Positions 58,625-64,000 of a DNA stretch of 64,000 nt are shown here, piece after piece. This DNA is from an uncultured Clostridia bacterium. Its GTDB lineage: Bacteria > Bacillota > Clostridia > UMGS1883. A program made the translations under genes and the position numbers. Each line of letters begins with the position of its first letter. Positions within the stretch are counted from its first letter, which is position 1. The stretch is from NCBI GenBank assembly GCA_947626145.1, contig CANQRB010000001.1:372001-436000 (forward strand), written 5' to 3'. Under the pieces are notes generated by a model. That model saw only the letters and a program-made list of their open reading frames with translations. It was not told where the DNA came from and searched no databases.

Positions 58625-59212
58625 TTATTCTTTGGGCTTTGCCCGGATGCCGGTAAAGGTGAAGTGGAAAGGCTCCGTCTTTGCCGCGTCCGCCCCGCCG
58701 CCCATGCCGGGGATGTTGATGTTTTGCGGGCTTTCGAACAACCCGTCACGGTTTTCCGTCAGCCCCTTGAAGATGTCCGCGTCGGCCTTTCCGGCATTTG
58801 CCTTGTCTGCCATAGCGGTGCGGAATTCGTTGAATATCCCTTTTTTGGTGAAATCGTTGATGAATTTTTTCTCGCCGGCGGCGGCGTTGAACCGCTCAAG
58901 GTCGGCGGCCTCCTGCGTTGCGGCCTCGTCGGCGGCCTTACGGTCATCGATTATCTTTTGCAGCTCCGCCACCTTGGCGTTCAGCGCGTCGGCGTTGGCT
59001 CCGGCGGCCTTTAGCTGTTCAAGCTGCCCCTCGAGAGCTTTGACCGTCTCATTGGCGGCACTGAGCTTGTCGACCTGGGCGTCAAACTTGCCTTTGGCCA
59101 CGTAATCGCCGCCGCTAAGGTCGGCCAGTTTGATTTTGCCCGCCGCGCAGGCGTTCACAAATTCGTCGAATGTAAGGGATTTGTCCGCAAAAATTGGTTT
59201 TAAAAATTCCAT
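58625..59212 (-). CDS. Phage scaffold protein (GP20 type)
   Basis: The 195-residue protein has a central coiled coil (about 50-110, QVDKLSAANETVKALEGQLEQLK and on) and a C-terminal Gly-rich end. It matches the minor structural GP20 or scaffold group that guides capsid assembly and is often absent from the mature particle. The preferred start is the ATG at 59212, with GGAAAGG about 8 bases upstream. The frame extends to 59260 without a better site. Confidence 0.8.
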   Translation of the reverse strand: MEFLKPIFADKSLTFDEFVNACAAGKIKLADLSGGDYVAKGKFDAQVDKLSAANETVKALEGQLEQLKAAGANADALNAKVAELQKIIDDRKAADEAATQEAADLERFNAAAGEKKFINDFTKKGIFNEFRTAMADKANAGKADADIFKGLTENRDGLFESPQNINIPGMGGGADAAKTEPFHFTFTGIRAKPKE

Positions 59213-59306
59213 ATATATTTTCCTTTCCGGCATAGATTTTATTTGTATATGCGCTGCCACTCAGCGCCGCGCCGATGCCGCGTTAAACCTCCGCGGCGAG
59301 GGAGGG
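59213..59306 (-). repeat. Hairpins directly after the variable lectin gene
   Basis: Within 94 bases of the stop are two inverted repeats on the minus strand: CCTCC/GGAGG (about 59288-59305) and GCGCTG/CAGCGC with a 5-base loop (59251-59267). Hairpins just downstream of the variable repeat help retrohoming in known DGRs, so these are candidates for such a site. They could equally be ordinary transcript structures. Confidence 0.45.
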
Positions 59307-60776
59307 TCAGGCGTCGTAATATGCGAGGCGGAAGCCGCGGCCGACGTTGACGTACGAGCGCGGGTTGCTGAGGATCAGGGCGAAAACGCCGGCGTCCGCA
59401 CCATACGTCCAGTGGCCCCCGCGATACGGGAGGCGCTCACTATACTTTGTTTGCGCCCAGAAGTGGTCGCCCTTATAATCTGCCGCTGTCCCGTCCGGCC
59501 CGAGGCCCCAAAGCTGAAGCGTTTTCTTGGCGTTCGCGCCTATGCCTGTAGCGTATGCCACGCTGCCGAAAGCCGTGCTTTCCCAGTTGCTGGTTGGCGT
59601 TGATATGCCGGTGCCCCAAGTGTAAACGCCGCCTACGCGGTCAAGCTTGACGGTGCTGCCGCTGGCCTTGACCGCCGTGTCGGTGGTCTTGCACTCCGGC
59701 GTAACAAATTTGCCTGTGGCGGCGTCGAGGGCCTTCCAGTCGTCGCCCGGGTTCGGTTTAAACTGTGCTTCGCCCCATACCAGGCGGAGGCCGTCGACCC
59801 ATTCCCAAACATTTCCGTTTAAGTCATAAATGCCGTTTTCGGTGCCGTCGTGGCTCCATGTCACCGGCCCGGTGCCGGTCTTGACCAAATTAATTCTGTC
59901 GTCATCGCCGTAAGTAGCGGGTTCGGCCACATATTCCGTTTCGGTGTGGTCTTTGCCGTAGTCGTTGTTGCCCTTGGGCTGAGTGCCGTTTTTCTTGCAC
60001 CACAGGGCGATTGCCGCCCACTCCGCGTTGGTCATCAGGTGCCAGCCTTTGCCCTTTGCCGCGCATTTTGAAGCGGCGTCATCAAAATTTATATCTGTCC
60101 ACGGCGTCTGGCCGTATTTGCTCTGCGGAACGCCCTTGCCGTCGTCGCTGGCCTGATATTTGCCTATCCATATGCCGGCAAGGGGCTTGCCGTTGACGAT
60201 AAACGCCGGGTGCAGCTCGTTGTCGCCGTCCTCAAGCACGTCGCAGTTCCTGAACGCGGGTATCCACACCATTTCTTCTTTGCGGAAGGTCATGCCGTTG
60301 GTCAGCTTGTCCACGAGGCCAAGCTCTTTGTCCCCGGAAAAGGTGATCGTTATCGGCATGTCAACATGTGCGTCGCCGCCCTCGGACTGTGGCGTAACGG
60401 TGCAGTTTATATGCTTTTCGGCGGTGAACCCGTCGGAGGGCGTAGACACATAGCCGAAAATAAGCAGCACCTCAAACTGCGCGAATTCCGTATACGCGCG
60501 GCGCTTGTTGATGTCGTATATCTTCAGCGCCAGCTTGGAGCCGCCCCGCACCGTCATCGGCTCAAGGTCTTGGGACATCTCGAAGCTCTTGACGTCCGTT
60601 TCGGTATTGCCGAGTATGTCGTTGACGGTCTCGATGTCCGGGTTGAACTCGATGCTGCTATCCTGCACGCCGCGTCCGACAACTTCCCATTCGGGCGCGT
60701 CGGGTGTTCCTGCGTTTACGGCGGTAACAAGCAGCTTGCGGGCCGCCTTTTGATTGTAATTCAGGTTAAAAGGCAT
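59307..60776 (-). CDS. Tail-tube paralogue fused to an FGE/C-type lectin domain; likely DGR target
   Basis: The 489 residues have two parts. Residues 1-165 match the phage's own tail-tube protein: NQKAARKLLVTAVNAG, SSIEFNPDIETVNDILG, GGDAHVDMPITITF. Residues 168-489 form a formylglycine-generating-enzyme-like C-type lectin fold, with MVWIPAF, NAEWAAIALW and GNVWEWVDG (321-329). The catalytic cysteines of true FGE are absent from the last 100 residues, so it is a binding domain. The last ~44 residues (446-489) have the pattern of DGR variable proteins: YRGGHW, GADAGVFAL, NPRS, GFRLAYYDA. The gene lies between a zinc-ribbon gene and the scaffold gene. GAGGTGATAAAAA precedes the ATG. Confidence 0.88.
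   Translation of the reverse strand: MPFNLNYNQKAARKLLVTAVNAGTPDAPEWEVVGRGVQDSSIEFNPDIETVNDILGNTETDVKSFEMSQDLEPMTVRGGSKLALKIYDINKRRAYTEFAQFEVLLIFGYVSTPSDGFTAEKHINCTVTPQSEGGDAHVDMPITITFSGDKELGLVDKLTNGMTFRKEEMVWIPAFRNCDVLEDGDNELHPAFIVNGKPLAGIWIGKYQASDDGKGVPQSKYGQTPWTDINFDDAASKCAAKGKGWHLMTNAEWAAIALWCKKNGTQPKGNNDYGKDHTETEYVAEPATYGDDDRINLVKTGTGPVTWSHDGTENGIYDLNGNVWEWVDGLRLVWGEAQFKPNPGDDWKALDAATGKFVTPECKTTDTAVKASGSTVKLDRVGGVYTWGTGISTPTSNWESTAFGSVAYATGIGANAKKTLQLWGLGPDGTAADYKGDHFWAQTKYSERLPYRGGHWTYGADAGVFALILSNPRSYVNVGRGFRLAYYDA
59310..59441 (-). repeat. Candidate DGR variable region (VR) at the 3' end of the lectin gene
   Basis: This stretch codes for the last ~44 residues. In related lectin folds this is where the DGR variable sites sit, and the conserved framework RGG-W, AGVFAL, RS and GFR is interrupted by changed positions (H, T, Y, D, I, S, Y, V). 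A DGR template repeat would match it except at adenines. No such repeat was found in the window. Confidence 0.65.
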
Positions 60777-60806
60777 TTTTTATCACCTCACAAAAATAAA
60801 CAAAAA

Positions 60807-60841
60807 GAGCCGCATACGTGAAATACTCACATATACGGCTC
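60807..60841 (-). terminator. Late-operon terminator, GAGCCGTA type, copy 3
   Basis: On the minus strand GAGCCGTATATGTGAG pairs with CACGTATGCGGCTC, and TTTTTGTTTATTTTTG follows. It lies at the end of the zinc-ribbon gene and just before the lectin fusion gene, so that gene may be transcribed separately from the upstream genes. Confidence 0.75.
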
Positions 60842-61034
60842 AATGGCTCTGTTTTATATCGCTGTTTTGGCTCAAAGGCTCGGGAAAATACAAACGTCCG
60901 TTAATTATCGTCGGCGTCAAATGCTCGCCGCACCGCTTACACAATAGGTCGGGGTTTATCATGGTGGTGTTGCCGTAAACCGGGACGATTTTCTTCCCGC
61001 AGCCGCACCACAACCAACCGTCACGGATGCACAT
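60840..61034 (-). CDS. Small zinc-ribbon phage protein (Com/KTR-like)
   Basis: The 64 residues carry CGCG near residue 10 and CKRCG near 33, likely one zinc-ribbon site, and the phrase PTIINGRLYFPEP. Small Cys-rich proteins of this kind resemble the phage Mu Com regulator or the cysteine-rich KTR group. It lies between the minor capsid gene and the lectin gene. AGAGGAAAATAT precedes the ATG. A regulatory role is possible, not shown. Confidence 0.6.
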   Translation of the reverse strand: MCIRDGWLWCGCGKKIVPVYGNTTMINPDLLCKRCGEHLTPTIINGRLYFPEPLSQNSDIKQSH

Positions 61035-61122
61035 ATATTTTCCTCTCTTTCTACGTTAGCACAAATATCTTAAATTGTCAAGTGTTTTTTTATTTAAAGG
61101 GGGGGTCAAAGTGGGGTCAACT

Positions 61123-62286
61123 TTAATGATACCCTGAAACGGTCAGTTTTTTCGGCTTTACTGACAGCCCCGCGGCCTTGCTGAACTCCGTGTATTTGTC
61201 CTTCAAGGCGTTGATTTTCGCCCTTGTTTCCCGCCGTAGCTGCTCATCGCCGCTGCCCTTGGCGAGAATATACACGTCCTTTTGGCGGCGAATGTTGGTC
61301 TCCATGCGCCGTTGTATCTGCGTGGCCTGATACATGGTGTAGTGCTTACCCTCAAACTCGATGCCCCGCGCGTTTTCGTCGGCCATCGCCCTAAGCTCCT
61401 CTTCGGTGTACTTTGGCGGCGCGCCCATCTTGATTTGAAAGACGAAGTGGTAACAGTTTAACGTGCCTATACGGCGTTGTAGGCTGTTGTTCAACTGTTC
61501 AAACGCCTCGTGGGTGTACTGGCGGCCCTGTATGGGTTCATGGTCGGGAGCGCTGAACCTGTGGGCGGAAATCTCCACCCCGTCCGCTCCGAATTCCTCG
61601 CCGACCTGACGCTGTATCTCAATATTGGTCTGTTTTATGCCCTCAAGCAAATTCATTCTTACCGCGCTGTCCAGCCGCCGGTGGTAGCCCGTAGCGTAGT
61701 CCACGCGCTGTAAGCCCTCTTCGCCCAGCGCTTTAAGGCTTTTGCGCATGGAGCTGTAAAAATCCTCATACCCAAGCGTTGTCGTCTGTATGGCTTTGTC
61801 AAGTATGCCTGTGTACGTGTTTGTCAAATCGGTGGGCACCTTGCGCCCTCGGGCGTCGTAGGTCATGTACGCAGTGGTGTTGGACAGGCCGGCATATTCC
61901 CGGGCGGCAACCTCGGCCTGCGCCTTTACCCAGCGTTGCAAGGGCTTGTTTTCCTCGTACGGGATAAACGGCTTTTGCGCGTAATCGTAGAAAACCTTGC
62001 TGTATTCCACGCTTTCACGGGCGAGAAAGTCGTAAATGACGTATATCTCCGCCACGTTCAGCGCGGTCATACGTTCCAGCTCGCGGTTTATTTTGTCCAC
62101 GTCCGCCCCGTACCGCCGCATAAGGTTCAGGCGGTGGGTATCCGTCACCGACATGACGCCCAGCTCCTTAAGGCGGGCGGCTATCATCTGCAAATAGTAG
62201 GTGTTGAATTCGTCTATCCTCTCGCTCAGGCGGTCGCCTAGGGCGTTAATGGTGTCCTCGGTGAGAACCTTATTCCGTTCCGGCAT
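61123..62286 (-). CDS. Phage minor capsid protein (Phage_min_cap2 type)
   Basis: The 387-residue protein matches the minor capsid 2 family: a helical N-terminal half, GYEDFYSSMRKSLKALGEEGLQRVDYATGYHRRLDSAVRMNLLEG (in parts), GVEISAHRFSAPDHEPIQGRQY (in parts) and a C-terminal basic tail. It overlaps the portal gene by 17 bases. It is a minor head protein, possibly involved in DNA entry. Confidence 0.87.
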   Translation of the reverse strand: MPERNKVLTEDTINALGDRLSERIDEFNTYYLQMIAARLKELGVMSVTDTHRLNLMRRYGADVDKINRELERMTALNVAEIYVIYDFLARESVEYSKVFYDYAQKPFIPYEENKPLQRWVKAQAEVAAREYAGLSNTTAYMTYDARGRKVPTDLTNTYTGILDKAIQTTTLGYEDFYSSMRKSLKALGEEGLQRVDYATGYHRRLDSAVRMNLLEGIKQTNIEIQRQVGEEFGADGVEISAHRFSAPDHEPIQGRQYTHEAFEQLNNSLQRRIGTLNCYHFVFQIKMGAPPKYTEEELRAMADENARGIEFEGKHYTMYQATQIQRRMETNIRRQKDVYILAKGSGDEQLRRETRAKINALKDKYTEFSKAAGLSVKPKKLTVSGYH

Positions 62287-63631
62287 TGACTGGCTCTCCT
62301 ATGCCTGCGCCGCCCAAGAGCTGGCTGAGTGTGGGCTCCTGCGCGGTGATCTCGTCGATGGCGGCCTGTGCCTCGTCGAGGCTCTCGTCCTGGCGAAGGA
62401 ATTGCCGAAGCTCGGCCTTGCTGACAACGCCGGCGCTCTGAGCCTGAAGCAGCTGAGCCCAGGTCTCGCCGGAATTTTCGATAAGGCTGTAACCCCAGTC
62501 CCACTGAATTTCATAATCCGCCTGGGGCGTTCCGCCGGTCAGGTTGGCGAACACGTTTATGGCATAGGCCAGATCGTTAACGGCATCCTCCCACTTTTTG
62601 CGCATGGCCTCAACCAGCGCATAGGTGTCATAATTCGCCCGCTTTATCTCGGTGGCCGTGGCCTGACCAGTCACAGGGTCGGTCAACAGGCCCTTGCTGA
62701 CGCCGATGGATTTTTCAAACAAATCAAACAGCATGTTTAAACGGCTGAAATACGCGCTGTCCCTTATGGCGGGATCGAAAATCTCGAAGAAATTGCCGCT
62801 TTCCAGCTTTCCGCCCACCATAAGTTTTTTGTATATGGTGGCGCTGAGCTCGTCTTTGTCGTCCAGCATGGTCTCATCGACGAATATTTTAACCTGTTTG
62901 TTTTTGTATTCCGCCCGAATATCGTTCAGACACTGCTGAATGTCGGCCAGCAGCCTGTCATTGCCGTAGGTTATGGCCGCGCCGGTAATGCCGCCGTCGT
63001 CATGGTCCCGCCTGTTGTTGGGGCAGGGGAGGAAGCCCATCAGCATACGGTCAACGCCCACGATCTGGATGTCCTCGGTCATTCCCGCCCAATCTGCAAT
63101 AGTGGCGAGGGTGACCTCCTGCCCGTCACGCAGGGCACGGTTTTTTATGCGGTAAATGTTGCCGTCAAGTTCGTAATCCGTTATGCGGTAGTAGATGTTA
63201 TTGGCGGTCTGCCGCCGTTCGGCCAGCACCGACAGGCCAATAATACGGTCGCCGATGCGCCGTGTGGCGATACAGCGGTTTTGCGGTACAACGTCGATGT
63301 AAATGTCATTGCTGACAACATAGGGGATAATGAACACTCCGCCGTAACCGTAGGCCATGGCCGTGGCTCTGAGGGACTGTTTATTCCAGAACCGCTGTAT
63401 CAAGTCGTTTATCATCTCAGCCCGGGGCGGAGCGGTTTCGGCCGTGCCTACAACGTTGACTTTGCTCTCCGCTACCGTCAAATTGGCCAGCTTCTTTGCG
63501 GATATGGCCACAAAATTTACGTCGTGGGTGTCCTCGTACTTTCGCGCCGCCGCCTGATCTTCCTCCCGCGCGGCGGTACTTTCCACCGGCTGACGGTTAA
63601 ACAGTTTTTTAATTGCGTCTATCAGCCACAT
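62270..63631 (-). CDS. Phage portal protein
   Basis: The portal is the ring through which DNA enters the head. The 453 residues match the SPP1 Gp6-like group: KYEDTHDVNFVAISAKKLANLTV, AYGYGGVFIIPYV, DRMLMGFLPCPNNRRDHDDGGITGAAITY (in parts) and a helical C-terminal region ending in an acidic tail. The ATG at 63631 has GGAGG 8 bases upstream; the ATG 6 bases before it (63637) is too close. The terminase genes expected next lie beyond the window. Confidence 0.92.
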   Translation of the reverse strand: MWLIDAIKKLFNRQPVESTAAREEDQAAARKYEDTHDVNFVAISAKKLANLTVAESKVNVVGTAETAPPRAEMINDLIQRFWNKQSLRATAMAYGYGGVFIIPYVVSNDIYIDVVPQNRCIATRRIGDRIIGLSVLAERRQTANNIYYRITDYELDGNIYRIKNRALRDGQEVTLATIADWAGMTEDIQIVGVDRMLMGFLPCPNNRRDHDDGGITGAAITYGNDRLLADIQQCLNDIRAEYKNKQVKIFVDETMLDDKDELSATIYKKLMVGGKLESGNFFEIFDPAIRDSAYFSRLNMLFDLFEKSIGVSKGLLTDPVTGQATATEIKRANYDTYALVEAMRKKWEDAVNDLAYAINVFANLTGGTPQADYEIQWDWGYSLIENSGETWAQLLQAQSAGVVSKAELRQFLRQDESLDEAQAAIDEITAQEPTLSQLLGGAGIGEPVNAGTE

Positions 63632-63652
63632 GGCCATGACCTCCCCGGGTGA

Positions 63653-63997
63653 TTATTTTTTCTTTTTGCGTTTGTCGTCGTCATATTCGACTTTGTTGTT
63701 GCCGCCGAAGTCGTACAGGGTGCCGCTCAGATCGTTTTTGCCGGGCACATACTTGTTGGCGACGTTGTCATAATAGCCGTAATCTTTTGTCACATAGTGT
63801 TTTGAACCGGGTGCGCGTTCGACAATGCTGTAATACGTGCGCGATTTGCCGCCTTTTTCCCAGTTGCTTGTTTTTACCTCGTATGTGTAACGCCCGCCCG
63901 CGGAGGCTGCCGCGATGGCGTTTAACTTGCCCTCATAGGAATTTGTGGCGCTGCGGGCTCCGGAAGATGCGGCGGCTTTGGGAGCTGCCTCACTCAT
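63653..63997 (-). CDS. Small phage protein, possibly incomplete
   Basis: The frame is open from the stop at 63653 to an ATG at 63997, 3 bases from the window edge, giving 114 residues. The first 30 are low-complexity Ala/Ser, the middle has RYTYEVKTSNWEKGGKSRTY and the end is a lysine run (RKKKK). The ribosome site would be outside the window, so an earlier start is possible. No family is recognised. Confidence 0.5.
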   Translation of the reverse strand: MSEAAPKAAASSGARSATNSYEGKLNAIAAASAGGRYTYEVKTSNWEKGGKSRTYYSIVERAPGSKHYVTKDYGYYDNVANKYVPGKNDLSGTLYDFGGNNKVEYDDDKRKKKK

Positions 63998-64000
63998 CTT

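Larger units (their letters stand above)
44216..64000. mobile_element. Siphovirus-type prophage, left part (incomplete)
   Basis: From the end of ssrA to the window edge nearly all genes are phage-like: three small plus-strand genes, then on the minus strand a complete structural set (portal, minor capsid, scaffold, capsid, connectors, tail tube, chaperones, tape measure, tail tip) and a holin-endolysin pair. The long tape measure protein and tail-tube protein without sheath indicate a non-contractile tail. Terminase, replication genes and integrase were not found and should lie to the right. The genes look intact, so this is probably a functional or recently functional prophage. Confidence 0.92.

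Noticed and set aside
59307-60776. Sulfatase-modifying (formylglycine-generating) enzyme
   Set aside because: The fold matches, but the catalytic cysteines near the C-terminus are absent, there is no sulfatase partner, and the protein is fused to a tail-tube domain in a phage late operon.
44216-64000. Complete DGR within the window
   Set aside because: No reverse transcriptase, Avd-like helical protein or template repeat was found in any frame or gap here. Only a target gene can be claimed.

Overview
The window is a moderately GC-rich chromosome segment of a spore-forming, Gram-positive Clostridia-type bacterium, probably in the Oscillospiraceae/Ruminococcaceae neighbourhood. The main evidence is the acc/fab operon with FabK as its only enoyl reductase, the GerW (YtfJ) sporulation protein, the FtsEX-M23-S41 wall cluster led by a PucR/CdaR-type regulator, and the secG-rnr-smpB-ssrA synteny. 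The last ~20 kb (about 44.2 kb to the right edge) is part of an integrated siphovirus-type prophage lying directly downstream of the tmRNA gene. No rRNA, tRNA, CRISPR array or IS transposase was found.

Layout. 1-132 is the 3' end of a TrkH-type potassium transporter gene. 465-9581 (minus) is one fatty-acid operon read fabH-acpP-fabK-fabD-fabG-fabF-accB-fabZ-accC-accD-accA from a clear sigma-A promoter at 9620-9648. 9701-12235 (minus) is a pair of M16 peptidase-family genes, followed by a small lipoprotein, a 170-bp MITE and a tiny Cys-rich protein. 13222-19037 (minus) holds rdgB, a YitT protein, typA, metY, a GNAT and an HD protein. 19568-26042 (minus) is a cell-wall/division operon (regulator, ftsE, ftsX, M23, S41, DacF-like). 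26473-30923 (minus) runs lysA, site-2 protease, scpA, scpB, DUF2953, gerW. 31-43.8 kb is mixed: ddl-murF, a NUDIX protein, mtaB, a VOC protein, a ROK kinase, secG-rnr-smpB, two XRE regulators and then ssrA.

Prophage. Three small plus-strand genes follow ssrA behind a strong promoter. Facing them is a long minus-strand late region: portal, minor capsid, scaffold, capsid, connectors, tail tube, tail chaperones, tape measure, tail tip, holin, endolysin, then five uncharacterised genes. No integrase, terminase or replication gene is inside the window, so the phage continues to the right.

The most notable item is the gene at 59307-60776. Its first ~165 residues are a close paralogue of the phage's own tail-tube protein (55317-55988). 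The remaining ~320 residues form an FGE/C-type-lectin domain whose extreme C-terminus looks like the variable region of a diversity-generating retroelement (DGR) target. The implied system is a tail tube that can carry a hypervariable lectin display. The reverse transcriptase and template repeat are not in the window and would have to lie beyond its right edge.

A second notable item is a duplicated ~135-bp intergenic element (140-275 and 19245-19549). It ends in a terminator-like hairpin, and one copy is interrupted by a 170-bp MITE, giving an empty-site/filled-site pair.
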